A DNA stretch of 64,000 nucleotides from Prauserella marina (GTDB lineage: Bacteria; Actinomycetota; Actinomycetes; Mycobacteriales; Pseudonocardiaceae). The notes below the pieces were generated by a model. The model made no database searches, was not told the origin of the DNA, and worked only from the letters and a program-made list of their open reading frames with translations. The DNA lies in the NCBI RefSeq assembly GCF_002240355.1, contig NZ_CP016353.1, positions 1,042,501 to 1,106,500 of the forward strand. The letters are read 5' to 3'. Below, in pieces: positions 9,984 to 18,047 of the stretch; position 1 is the stretch's first letter; every line of letters begins with the position of its first letter. Made by a program: the position numbers and the translations under genes.

Positions 9984-12071
9984 GTGGGAAGTGTGCTTGC
10001 GTCAAACCGTCGTGCAGACCTCCTCGAAGGTCTCGATCCGGAACAACGCGCCGCCGCCTGCGCACCTCGGGGGCCCGTATGCGTGCTCGCTGGCGCGGGC
10101 ACCGGCAAGACGAGAACCATCACTCATCGCATCGCTTACCTGGTCAACACCGGCCACGTCGCGGCAGGCCAGGTTCTCGCGGTCACCTTCACCGCGCGGG
10201 CGGCTGGTGAACTGCGATCCCGGCTGCGGCCACTCGGCGTCGACGCCGCACAGGCCCGCACCTTTCACGCCGCGGCGCTGCGACAACTCCGGTACTTCTG
10301 GCCACGGGTCGTCGGCGACCGGCAATGGGACCTCATCGAAGGGAACAAGCTCCGCCTGGTCGGCCAAGCCGCTCACCGGCTCGGTCTGCCGACCGAGTTC
10401 GAAGTGCTCCGCGATCTCGCCAGTGAGATCGAATGGGCGAAGGCGTCCCTCATCAGCCCCGACGACTACCCGGCAACGGTGGCGCGCCTCAGCAGGGACA
10501 TCCCCGAGTCCGCCGAGCGGCTCGCCGAGCTCTATCGCGGATACGAGCGGATCAAGAACGAAGCCCAGCTCCTCGACTTCGACGACCTCCTTCTGCACAC
10601 CACCGCCGCACTTGAGGAGCACAGGGGAGTCGCCGAGGAATTCCGCGACCGGTACCGCTGCTTCGTCGTCGACGAGTACCAGGACGTCACACCGTCCCAG
10701 CAGCGGCTCCTCGACGCGTGGCTCGGTGGCAGGGACGACCTGACCGTCGTCGGCGACGCCAACCAGACGATCTACTCCTTCGGTGGCGCGTCACCGCGTC
10801 CGCTGCTGGATTTCACGCGCCGCTTCCCCCACGCCACCGTGGTACGCCTTGAGCGGGACTACCGGTCAACCCCACAGGTCGTCGAACTGGCCAACAAGGT
10901 CATCGGCGCGGCGAGAGGCAGGCCCGCGGGCTCAAGGCTCAGCCTCATCGGGCAGCGCGCGGACGGGCCACCACCTCGCTTCGCCGAATACGACGACGAG
11001 GTCGCCGAGGCCAACGCGGCCGCGGGCCGGATCAGGGAACTGCTCGACACCGGGGTCGCCGCGAGTGAGATCGCCGTGCTCTACCGGATCAACGCGCAGT
11101 CCGAGGTTTACGAACAAGCCCTGTCCGAGGCCGAGATTCCCTACTTGGTGAAGGGCGGTGAGCGATTCTTCGCCCGCAGAGAAGTAAGGCAAGCCGTCGC
11201 GGCGTTGCGTACCGCGGCCGCGGGGGATCCGGGAGGCGACCTGGTGATCCTTGTACGGAAGGTGCTGGCAACGGTCGGCTTGACCGAACAGCCTCCGCCA
11301 GGTGGCGCCGCGAAGGAACGCTGGGATGCGCTGCTTGCCCTCGTCGAGCTCGCCGAAGAACTCGCGACGGCCGTGGAGGGTGCGACTCTGGCCAAGTACG
11401 TGTCCGAGCTCGACCAGCGGGCGGCCGCCCAGCATCCGCCCACGGTCGAGGGAGTCACCCTGGCGTCGTTGCACGCGGCGAAGGGCCTCGAATGGGACGC
11501 GGTGTTCCTCGTCGGGCTCGCCGAGGGAACCATGCCGATCCTGCACGCCGACGGTGACGACGAGGCCATCGAGGAGGAACGACGGCTCTTCTATGTCGGC
11601 GTCACCCGCGCGCGGGAGTACCTCTCGTTGAGCTGGGCGCTCTCCCGGAATCCCGGCGGCAGGCGCAATCGCAGGCGAAGCCGGTTCCTGTACGGCCTCG
11701 TCCCCGAGGGACACCCCGCCGCGCGCGTCGCTCGCGCCAAGGCCACCTCGACCGGGCCCAAAGTGCGATGCAGAGTGTGTGGCTGCGCGCTCATCGCGAC
11801 GATGGACATCAAGCTCGGCCGGTGCGGGAAGTGCCCAGCCGACGTGGATGAGGACTTGCTGACGCGGCTCAAGGAGTGGCGGGTCGAGCGGGCGCGCGAA
11901 CTCAAGGTCCCCGCGTTCGTCGTATTCACCGACGCCACGCTCGTCGCGATCGCCGAGCAGCGGCCCACTGACGACAGCGCGCTCGTCTCGATATCGGGCA
12001 TCGGCGCGACCAAACTCGACCGGTTCGGAGCGGAGATCCTTGCCGTGGTCAAAGCCAGCGACGCTGAGTAG
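9984..12071 (+). CDS. uvrD2: ATP-dependent DNA helicase UvrD2
   Basis: 695 aa superfamily I helicase of the actinobacterial UvrD2 type. Motifs in order are Walker [16 protein letters not shown] near 35, VVDEYQD near 235, [13 protein letters not shown] near 257, [16 protein letters not shown] near 490 and [10 protein letters not shown] near 537. A four-cysteine motif (CRVCGC...CGKC, about 596-617) and an HRDC domain (about 625-690) follow. Both extra modules are hallmarks of UvrD2, which in mycobacteria unwinds DNA in repair. GTG 9984 follows GAGGAT by 6 nt. It precedes whiB7, as in mycobacteria. Confidence 0.95.
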   Translation: MGSVLASNRRADLLEGLDPEQRAAACAPRGPVCVLAGAGTGKTRTITHRIAYLVNTGHVAAGQVLAVTFTARAAGELRSRLRPLGVDAAQARTFHAAALRQLRYFWPRVVGDRQWDLIEGNKLRLVGQAAHRLGLPTEFEVLRDLASEIEWAKASLISPDDYPATVARLSRDIPESAERLAELYRGYERIKNEAQLLDFDDLLLHTTAALEEHRGVAEEFRDRYRCFVVDEYQDVTPSQQRLLDAWLGGRDDLTVVGDANQTIYSFGGASPRPLLDFTRRFPHATVVRLERDYRSTPQVVELANKVIGAARGRPAGSRLSLIGQRADGPPPRFAEYDDEVAEANAAAGRIRELLDTGVAASEIAVLYRINAQSEVYEQALSEAEIPYLVKGGERFFARREVRQAVAALRTAAAGDPGGDLVILVRKVLATVGLTEQPPPGGAAKERWDALLALVELAEELATAVEGATLAKYVSELDQRAAAQHPPTVEGVTLASLHAAKGLEWDAVFLVGLAEGTMPILHADGDDEAIEEERRLFYVGVTRAREYLSLSWALSRNPGGRRNRRRSRFLYGLVPEGHPAARVARAKATSTGPKVRCRVCGCALIATMDIKLGRCGKCPADVDEDLLTRLKEWRVERARELKVPAFVVFTDATLVAIAEQRPTDDSALVSISGIGATKLDRFGAEILAVVKASDAE

Positions 12072-12142
12072 TCGCCCAGTGTGTCTCAGTAGGGATAGTC
12101 GCAGGTCAGCTCGGTTCTTTCCCCGCTAGGGGGAAACTTCGG

Positions 12143-12181
12143 GAAAATCAGTTGCCCCGCCAGGGGGCAGGAGAATAGCCT
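12143..12181 (+). promoter_or_regulatory. probable whiB7-leader promoter
   Basis: TTGCCC (12152-12157), an 18-bp spacer and TAGCCT (12176-12181) form a good sigma-A-type promoter. An A-rich AAAAT lies directly upstream of the -35, the arrangement reported for WhiB7-activated promoters, so autoregulation is plausible. The transcript would start near 12188, about 460 nt before the whiB7 start codon. Confidence 0.6.
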
Positions 12182-12257
12182 GCAATCCTGGGTGGAAAAC
12201 TTGTTGAGGTCGCCGCGGCTGCGGCGGACCCACGGACGGAGTGAGGAGGTGTCAAGC

Positions 12258-12524
12258 ATGGAGATCACCAAGCAGATCGGCAACGCTGGCACCTCGCTGT
12301 CCGCGACCGCTGGGACGGTCATGATCGCGCGTCGGCGCTTCGGCATGCCGCACGCCGGTTACGTCAAGGCTGAGGCCCACGCCCGTGGCGTGGATGTCAT
12401 CGCGGCCGATAAGGCCGCCGGTGTTGCTGAAAGGGCCGAGAACCGTGTGTTCGGCCCGATCTTCGCCCTGCCGACCCTGAAGCAGTACTGGGTTCCGTTG
12501 TGCCCAAGTGAGAGATGCCCATGA
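12258..12524 (+). CDS. small hypothetical protein in the whiB7 leader
   Basis: 88 aa and not recognised. ATG 12258 has GGAGG eight nt upstream, one of the better ribosome-binding sites here, and codons are GC-rich at position three through most of the frame. Seen: MEITKQIGNAGTSLS start, an Arg-rich ARRRFG, an Ala-rich middle, and the tail LKQYWVPLCPSERCP. It ends at 12524, its TGA overlapping the ATG of a 29-codon ORF (ATGA). It lies between the putative whiB7 promoter and the attenuator-like terminator, so its translation could matter for whiB7 control. It could be a real protein or a long regulatory upstream ORF. Confidence 0.5.
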   Translation: MEITKQIGNAGTSLSATAGTVMIARRRFGMPHAGYVKAEAHARGVDVIAADKAAGVAERAENRVFGPIFALPTLKQYWVPLCPSERCP

Positions 12525-12610
12525 CAGCCCCGTCAAGGGTAAAGGCTCACGAAGGCCGCGGAACCGTACATCGGATCCGCGGCCTTCTTGCTGTTTCGGG
12601 CACGTTTTAG
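12521..12610 (+). CDS. candidate whiB7 upstream ORF (leader peptide)
   Basis: 29 aa, beginning MTAPSRVKAHEGRG. Its ATG overlaps the preceding stop (ATGA), and its codons run through the whole terminator hairpin before stopping at TAG 12608-12610, 38 nt before the whiB7 start. Ribosome position on this ORF would decide whether the hairpin forms, the logic of ribosome-mediated attenuation proposed for whiB7 in mycobacteria. An in-frame upstream ATG (12515) would add two residues. Confidence 0.5.
   Translation: MTAPSRVKAHEGRGTVHRIRGLLAVSGTF
12551..12587 (+). terminator. attenuator-like terminator upstream of whiB7
   Basis: Perfect 12-bp arms GAAGGCCGCGGA (12551-12562) and TCCGCGGCCTTC (12576-12587) with a 13-nt loop, followed by TTGCTGTTT. 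It lies between the promoter and the whiB7 coding region and inside a short ORF, so it should act as a conditional terminator. Confidence 0.8.
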
Positions 12611-12648
12611 TTCCGAAGAAACCCTTACAACACAAAGGAGAACGGGAA

Positions 12649-13020
12649 ATGCCATCGGCAACCGCCTTCGCGTCAGAGGAGGCGCTAACCGAGGAGTTGG
12701 CCGGAAGCACAGGCGTCGCTGAACTACTCGACGCCGCCGTGTCGTCTCCGGCCTTCACCCTGCCCTGCCAATCGGGTGACGCGGACCTGTGGTTCGCGGA
12801 CACTCCCGCGGAGCTCGAAAGGGCAAAGCTGCTCTGCGGCGACTGTCCGGTCCGAGCGGCTTGCCTCGCGGGAGCACAGGCCCGACGTGAGCCCTGGGGA
12901 GTATGGGGCGGCGAGATCTTCGAAAGGGGAGTCATCGTGGCACGGAAGCGGCCGCGGGGACGGCCCAGGAAGAACCCCGTCGTCGAACAATCCCAGGCAA
13001 CGCAACGGAGTGCGGCATGA
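12649..13020 (+). CDS. whiB7: redox-sensing transcriptional regulator WhiB7
   Basis: 123 aa. Iron-sulfur regulator that activates intrinsic antibiotic-resistance genes in actinobacteria. Four Fe-S cysteines are visible: LPCQS near 40, then LLCGDCPVRAAC (about 70-80). The G(V/I)WGG turn appears as EPWGVWGGE, and the AT-hook RGRPRK near 103 marks WhiB7 among WhiB proteins. ATG 12649 has AAAGGAG eight nt upstream. It is preceded by a long leader with uORF and terminator, follows uvrD2 as in mycobacteria, and overlaps the next gene by ATGA. Confidence 0.95.
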   Translation: MPSATAFASEEALTEELAGSTGVAELLDAAVSSPAFTLPCQSGDADLWFADTPAELERAKLLCGDCPVRAACLAGAQARREPWGVWGGEIFERGVIVARKRPRGRPRKNPVVEQSQATQRSAA

Positions 13021-13271
13021 CCAGCACCGAATTTCATGAGATCCCCATGGGCGCCGACGAGCACACAGCGCCCTGCCGGCCGAGTTTCGCGCCGAACATG
13101 ACCAAGGAGATGACCCGAATGTTGCTTCATGAAGAGCTGGCGAGAGCCCGAATACGTGAGTTCCACCAGATAGTCGAGGAACAGCAGACAGTACGGTTCG
13201 CCAGAGCCGCACGTCGCTGGGACCGGGTGTCCAGGTGGGCGGCGAGACGTTCTCGACGTTACCGCCGATAG
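13017..13271 (+). CDS. small hypothetical protein translationally coupled to whiB7
   Basis: 84 aa and not recognised. The start ATG overlaps the whiB7 stop (ATGA), so it is probably co-translated. Residues 1-30 look disordered. The rest is predicted helical (MTRMLLHEELARARIREFHQIVEEQ) and ends in an Arg-rich segment of about 20 residues that could bind nucleic acid. A strong hairpin follows, closing the whiB7 unit. Conserved coupling would argue for a role alongside WhiB7; this is inference. Confidence 0.65.
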   Translation: MTSTEFHEIPMGADEHTAPCRPSFAPNMTKEMTRMLLHEELARARIREFHQIVEEQQTVRFARAARRWDRVSRWAARRSRRYRR

Positions 13272-13280
13272 ACCGCGCCA

Positions 13281-13316
13281 CGGGTGGGAAGCGCCGGGGA
13301 GGTCGCTTCCCACCCG
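13281..13316 (+). terminator. hairpin terminator after the whiB7 unit
   Basis: Perfect 13-bp arms CGGGTGGGAAGCG (13281-13293) and CGCTTCCCACCCG (13304-13316) with a 10-nt loop and no T-run, 10 bp after the small ORF. Confidence 0.75.
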
Positions 13317-13319
13317 CGG

Positions 13320-14222
13320 ATGTCCGCCCTGATGGTGTTGAATGTTCTCGTGTCCGCGCATACACACGACGACATCGACTGGGGCGCTCGGCTGAAAGCT
13401 ATGCGCAGGCTCGACTTGCTTGAGCGAGATGTTCTCGCATCGGTGGCGAGCCGTCTTACCTCGGACTTGCCCGAGCAGCCGACAGTCGTCGACGTCGGTT
13501 CTGGTTCCGGGGGCATGAGCGCCGCCATCGCGGCTGAGCTTCAACAACGAGGCGGTGGCGTCCTCGTCCTTGTCGACGCGGTCGACGAACTCCTGGTGGC
13601 GGCGCACGAGGCCGCAGCTGTCGCGGGTGGACCCACCGTGCGGGTACAGACCATTACGGTGGACGTGGGAGCCGAGGAGTTGCGTGCGCTGGCTCCGTCG
13701 GCCGACCTGATCTGGGCCTCCGCGGTGATCCATCACCTACCGGACCAACAGGGAGCGATCGACCGGCTGGCAGCGGGTCTTCGCTCAGGTGGCGTGCTCG
13801 CGGTGGCCGAAGGCGGCCTCGACCCTCGTTGCCTGCCTTGGGATCTCGGTGTCGGTGAACCTGGACTGGAGCTTCGTCTCAACGCCGTCCGCGACCGGTG
13901 GTTCGAACAACTTCGTGCCACGATGCCCGAGGTGGTGTCCATGCCGTATGGATGGACGACGGCTTTGCGGCGGGCCGAACTCCGCGATGTCAATGCGTTC
14001 AGTTACCTCCTCGACTGGCCTGCTCCCACGAACCCTACGGTTCGTGAGTACGTGCTGGAACGGATCGAGTGGCTGGCCGAGATGGCCGCCGACCACATCA
14101 GCGAGCCGGATCGAGACACATTGCGGCGGGTGCTCGATCCCCAGGCGCCCGAGTTCCTCGGAGCCCGCGACGACCTGTACGTGCTGATGGCCAGAACGGT
14201 GTTTCTAGGGCGGCGAGCGTGA
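13320..14222 (+). CDS. class I SAM-dependent methyltransferase
   Basis: About 300 aa. The Rossmann-type SAM-binding motif VVDVGSGSGGMSAAIA is near residue 55. The acidic end of beta2 is VLVLVDAVDELL, and the post-II motif DLIWASAVIHHLPDQ matches methyltransferase domain 11/12 families. The C-terminal half (FSYLLDWPAPTNPTVREYVLERIEWL) is helical and may form a lid. The substrate is not inferable. ATG 13320 is just past the terminator hairpin; ATG 13332 is also possible. The stop overlaps the next gene (GTGA). Confidence 0.8.
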   Translation: MSALMVLNVLVSAHTHDDIDWGARLKAMRRLDLLERDVLASVASRLTSDLPEQPTVVDVGSGSGGMSAAIAAELQQRGGGVLVLVDAVDELLVAAHEAAAVAGGPTVRVQTITVDVGAEELRALAPSADLIWASAVIHHLPDQQGAIDRLAAGLRSGGVLAVAEGGLDPRCLPWDLGVGEPGLELRLNAVRDRWFEQLRATMPEVVSMPYGWTTALRRAELRDVNAFSYLLDWPAPTNPTVREYVLERIEWLAEMAADHISEPDRDTLRRVLDPQAPEFLGARDDLYVLMARTVFLGRRA

Positions 14223-14404
14223 ACGACGGTTCTGCCGTCGCCTGCTCCGAGTGCGCGACACGGCGGGACATTCAAGACACCGTGGCTTCGATGTCGTGGG
14301 TACGCGAGCAAGCGCAAGGACAGGCTCGTTGGCTGTGTCCAGCTTGCGCGCGAACTCACATCCGTGACATCGAAGGCAAACTCGCTCGCGAACACTGGCG
14401 CTAG
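14219..14404 (+). CDS. small zinc-ribbon-like protein
   Basis: 61 aa with two CxxC pairs, ACSEC near residues 8-12 and CPAC near 44-47, separated by about 32 residues; this could bind one zinc ion. GTG 14219 overlaps the methyltransferase stop, so the two are likely co-translated. No family is recognised. It may assist the methyltransferase or bind nucleic acid; its function is open. Confidence 0.6.
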   Translation: MNDGSAVACSECATRRDIQDTVASMSWVREQAQGQARWLCPACARTHIRDIEGKLAREHWR

Positions 14405-15334
14405 TCATGCCGCCGTCTCGGCGATCTCGCACCGCACATGTGGACGTGGCCGGATCGTGGCCCTGCTGAACGCACTGGTCAGCTCGAGGATGACCGTACG
14501 CCGCTCGGTACGAAGCCGGTGCGCCGACGTGCGCACGACGATGACCCCGGCCGCCGTCAACGCCAACCGAGTGTCTGGCTTCTCGTCTGCGGGGCTCAGT
14601 TGCCACCCCATGCCCACCTCGTCCCACCACGCGTCGACCTGGCCGATCGGCTTGCCCAGCCGGTCGCACACCGTGATGTTCCACCGGGGCGGCGGCAGCG
14701 GAGCTTCCGTCAGTGTCTGCCTGGCCATGCCATGTACACCGGTATCCGCCTGCTCTCCGATGTTGCGTAGCTCGGCACGTACCGCGGACGAACCACGCTG
14801 GTTGCCTGCGTCCAATTCGTCCCCGAGTTGATCCAGGGTGCACAACCCGTAGTACACGGGCAACGTCAACAAGTCGCGCAGCAGATCAGGATCGTGTTCG
14901 CGGCGAGCGGCATCGAGCGCGGCTCGTTCTGGTGGCGCGTAAGGAAGTCCGTCGATCCAGACCGGATCTGGTGGTCGTGATGTTCGTTCCAGCAGCAGGA
15001 ACTCCGGTGGCAGGACTCGTCTCCTTGCCGGAACCAGTACGTGAACGGTCGGCGGTCGTGGCAGGTCGAGACCATGCGCCACCAGGGCGTCGACGCCCGA
15101 GATGACACCGTCTCCACGAAGATACGCGGTGGCAGCGCGTTCCATCTGCCGCCGCGTCGGTTCGCCGGGAGCAGTGAGAACGATTCCAGGCAGAAGCCGT
15201 CGCCACGGTCCTTCGGGGCGGCATCGCGCCGTGATCGCACGTTCGGAAAGGCCGCCGGCGCGAAGCTCGGTTACCGAGATGATGTTGTCGATGGCCGTCG
15301 GGATGGTCCGCGGCACCAGATGTGTTGTCGTCAC
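14405..15334 (-). CDS. AbiEi-like protein, second paralogue with eroded C-terminus
   Basis: 309 aa with the same plan as the gene at 8114-9076: GPWRRLLPGIVLT near 45, [35 protein letters not shown]. The C-terminal nuclease-like region is shortened: GQVDAWWDEVGMGWQLSPADEK runs straight into TAAGVIVVRT with the central part missing, so catalysis looks impossible. There is no toxin gene beside it. It converges on the zinc-ribbon gene (stops abut at 14404/14405). It may act as a DNA-binding protein or be a relic. Confidence 0.68.
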   Translation of the reverse strand: MTTTHLVPRTIPTAIDNIISVTELRAGGLSERAITARCRPEGPWRRLLPGIVLTAPGEPTRRQMERAATAYLRGDGVISGVDALVAHGLDLPRPPTVHVLVPARRRVLPPEFLLLERTSRPPDPVWIDGLPYAPPERAALDAARREHDPDLLRDLLTLPVYYGLCTLDQLGDELDAGNQRGSSAVRAELRNIGEQADTGVHGMARQTLTEAPLPPPRWNITVCDRLGKPIGQVDAWWDEVGMGWQLSPADEKPDTRLALTAAGVIVVRTSAHRLRTERRTVILELTSAFSRATIRPRPHVRCEIAETAA

Positions 15335-15452
15335 GAATTCGAGCGTGACCGAAATCTTCGCGGAGCGGGAGTAGGTACGCGAAATGTGGATAAATCAGTG
15401 CAGCGAGTGGTGACTTTGCGGCAATCGAGCCAAAACTGTGGATAACTCGGCC

Positions 15453-16799
15453 TCAGGGCGCGAATCCCGGTTGCCAATGCGCAACAATGGAGCGCAGAGC
15501 CAATTCGGCATCAAGCTGGCACAGAATGCCGATGGCCCCAGCAGTAACCCGGTGGATCTGCAACCAGTGCGGCGGCAGGTTGAGCGATCGTCCGGTACGG
15601 AAGTCCTGGCCGCGAATATCGCCCATGCGCAGGGCCTGTTTCTGGGCCCAGCGGCGAGTGAAGTGAAACCGTTCCTCGGTGAGCGGTGAGACCAGTGGAA
15701 GGAGGTATGCGTAGACGTCCTCGGCATCTATCTCGGTTCCGGGGCGGACGAAACCTTCGGTGCGCAAGACGTCGAGCAGCTCAGTCGACCGGCCTTCGAG
15801 AGCCAGCCGCATGATCACGCCCAGCGTGGGTGGCGCGCCATCGGGCAGATGTGCGGTGGCTCCGAAGTCGATGACGCAGATACGCCCGTCGTCGAGGATC
15901 ATGAAGTTACCGGGATGAGGGTCGGCATGAAGTAGATGTGCACGCGTGGGCGAGGAGTAGTGGAACTCGGCCAGAAGCCGGCCTGCCTCGTTGCGTTGCT
16001 CCGTGGTGCCATCGGCGATGATCAGGGAGAGGGGAGTGCCGGAAACCCATTCCGTCACAACGACTTTGGGTGCGCTTGCCACGACCTTGGGAATCAGCAC
16101 GTCGTCGTCGCCGTCGAATGCCTTGACGAAGGCGCGCTGGTTGTTCGCCTCCGTGCGGTAGTCGAGTTCCTCGTCCATCCTGGTCGCGAGTTCGGCCAGC
16201 AACGGCTTGACCTCAGCGCCAGGAGCCAGTGCTTGGAACAGCCTGCTGAAGCGCTGGAGTTGCCGCAGGTCGCTGCGAAGTGCCTCATCGGCGCCGGGGT
16301 ACTGGACCTTGACCGCGACTTCCCGGCCGTCGTGCCACACGGCGCGGTGGACCTGGCCGATGCTGGCCGAAGCCGCGGGGGTGTCGTCAAACTCGGCGAA
16401 CCGCCGGTGCCACGTCTTGCCGAGCTGTTCGGCAAGCACCCGGTGTGTCTGCCGGGTGGCCATGGGTGGCGCCGCGGCCTGTAGCTTGGTGAGCGCCTCG
16501 CGATAGGGAGCGGCCAGCTCGTCCGGTACAGCTGCCTCGAAGACGCTCAAAGCCTGGCCGAATTTCATGGCCCCGCCTTTGAGCGTGCCCAGGACTTCGA
16601 AGAGCTGTTCCGCGGCTTTGGCCGACAGCGCGGCGTTGACTTCCTCCGCGCTGTGCCCGGTCAACCGGCGGCCCCAGCCGCCGACGGCACGGCCGGCCAT
16701 GCCGAGCGGAAGACTGGCCAGCTTGGCTGTCCGCGCGGCGGTCCGGCGTGGCATTACGGCGTCAGCCCGGTCGTCGGTGGAGTCGCGGAAGTCGGTCAC
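15453..16799 (-). CDS. ABC1/AarF (UbiB-type) kinase-like protein
   Basis: 448 aa, unusual protein-kinase-like fold of the ADCK/UbiB family. Signatures are the N-terminal KGGAMKFGQALS (KxGQ motif near 75), the Ala-rich loop PAASASIGQVHRA near 143, VAVKVQYPG (Lys of VAVK), HADPHPGNFMI near 310 (catalytic loop) and VIDFGA (DFG). Family members are linked to lipid or quinone metabolism. The mycobacterial homologue lies next to whiB7 and has been tied to macrolide tolerance; that is family knowledge. GTG 16799 is 6 nt after CAGAAT on the minus strand. Confidence 0.9.
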   Translation of the reverse strand: MTDFRDSTDDRADAVMPRRTAARTAKLASLPLGMAGRAVGGWGRRLTGHSAEEVNAALSAKAAEQLFEVLGTLKGGAMKFGQALSVFEAAVPDELAAPYREALTKLQAAAPPMATRQTHRVLAEQLGKTWHRRFAEFDDTPAASASIGQVHRAVWHDGREVAVKVQYPGADEALRSDLRQLQRFSRLFQALAPGAEVKPLLAELATRMDEELDYRTEANNQRAFVKAFDGDDDVLIPKVVASAPKVVVTEWVSGTPLSLIIADGTTEQRNEAGRLLAEFHYSSPTRAHLLHADPHPGNFMILDDGRICVIDFGATAHLPDGAPPTLGVIMRLALEGRSTELLDVLRTEGFVRPGTEIDAEDVYAYLLPLVSPLTEERFHFTRRWAQKQALRMGDIRGQDFRTGRSLNLPPHWLQIHRVTAGAIGILCQLDAELALRSIVAHWQPGFAP

Positions 16800-16877
16800 A
16801 CGGCGATTCTGCCTTGTCGATCACTTCTTCCGCAGCCGATTGTGAGCGTAGAGGACTGTTACGTAGGTCGTCGTAGT

Positions 16878-17906
16878 TCAGCGCGCGCCGCAGCCGCAGT
16901 GCGGGTGAGGGATCCAGTCTCTGCGCATCATCGTGCCCGCGTGGCAGTTGATCTCCAGGGTGCCGTTCCAGCTTGGCGGAGGGTCGTCTTCGGGGAACAG
17001 GATGCGCAGTGCTTGCCCGGCGGCGAGTGCGGCCGCCGCGTACACGTCGCTCAGATCGGCCCGCTGGTAGCGGCCGGCGAGTTGCCCGGCGACTCTCGGC
17101 CAGCAGGCGTCCAGCGATGTGCGGTGCAGGTCGGCGCAACGCAGGCAACTACTTCGGCCGGGCAGTACCAGCGGGCCGACGATGCCGATACCGTCCCGCA
17201 CCTTGACGACGAGGTGCGGGATGCCATCCGACATGAGTTCGCTGACGACCTCGGGAGCGGGTACCACGGCGTCGGTCAGTACGACGAGGTCGGGAAGCTG
17301 GTTCTTTCTCAGCCGCCCCGTTCTGACGCGGGGGTTCGCTCTGCGCGCGGTGTCGGCGATCGCCTGCCTGCGCGACATGCCGACGTGCCGGTCGGTGAAG
17401 CCGGAACCGAGGTCGTCGGGCGTGACATGACCTCTCGCCTCGGCGTCGATGTGCCCGACGCCCGCCGTGGCGAGCTGTGTGGTGACGGCCGCGGCCAGCC
17501 TGCCGCCGCCATGCACGACCACGGCGCAGTGAGCTCGCTGGGCCACGGTGTCGCGCCGTTTCCTGCCCACAGCCAAGGACCACAGATCGGGTTCGTCGTT
17601 GCGGGAGTGCGACTGTGAGGACGGCTCCGCTTCCTCGATCAAACCGCGCCGGGTAAGGCCGGTGAGCAATTCCCTGAGACGTTCCGCGTGTTCGCTCTTG
17701 GCGAGCGTAAGTAGCGATTTGGTGCTCCGGGTGCCGTCGAGGTTGCGCAGGATGTCCATGAGGATCGGCGGTAAGCCCGGCGCTCTGACGGCATGCCGAG
17801 GATCGAGACCGAACTGGAGTTCGTCGGCCTGCCGTTCGAGAACGTCGAGGCCGGGGAGAATCCGTGGCCGTCGTGGAATGATCACGTCGCGTAGCGAATC
17901 AGTCAT
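16878..17906 (-). CDS. orphan TOMM cyclodehydratase/E1-like protein
   Basis: 342 aa. The first ~90 residues (RPRILPGLDVLERQADELQFGLDP...RLRELLTGLTRRGLIEE) look like the winged-helix leader-binding domain of RiPP enzymes. The rest resembles the ThiF/E1-like part of thiazole/oxazole cyclodehydratases, with VVVHGGGRLAAAV as the nucleotide-binding-like loop. Zinc-type cysteines are SCLRCADLH near 270 and CGCGAR at the C-terminus. No YcaO protein, dehydrogenase or precursor peptide is nearby, so a RiPP role is doubtful. ATG 17906 is chosen; the longer frame to 17987 has no coding character. Confidence 0.75.
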   Translation of the reverse strand: MTDSLRDVIIPRRPRILPGLDVLERQADELQFGLDPRHAVRAPGLPPILMDILRNLDGTRSTKSLLTLAKSEHAERLRELLTGLTRRGLIEEAEPSSQSHSRNDEPDLWSLAVGRKRRDTVAQRAHCAVVVHGGGRLAAAVTTQLATAGVGHIDAEARGHVTPDDLGSGFTDRHVGMSRRQAIADTARRANPRVRTGRLRKNQLPDLVVLTDAVVPAPEVVSELMSDGIPHLVVKVRDGIGIVGPLVLPGRSSCLRCADLHRTSLDACWPRVAGQLAGRYQRADLSDVYAAAALAAGQALRILFPEDDPPPSWNGTLEINCHAGTMMRRDWIPHPHCGCGAR

Positions 17907-18047
17907 GTTGCTAAGGGTGACAATTATTTGCTCAGCGTGCACCCAGAATGCAAAGACTTGTCCACAAGCGAACCTTTCTGTGGACAACCATATTGATGTG
18001 ACGTTGCAGCCATCCGAGATGTCGGTCCCTGCCCTTACGGTGGTTGG

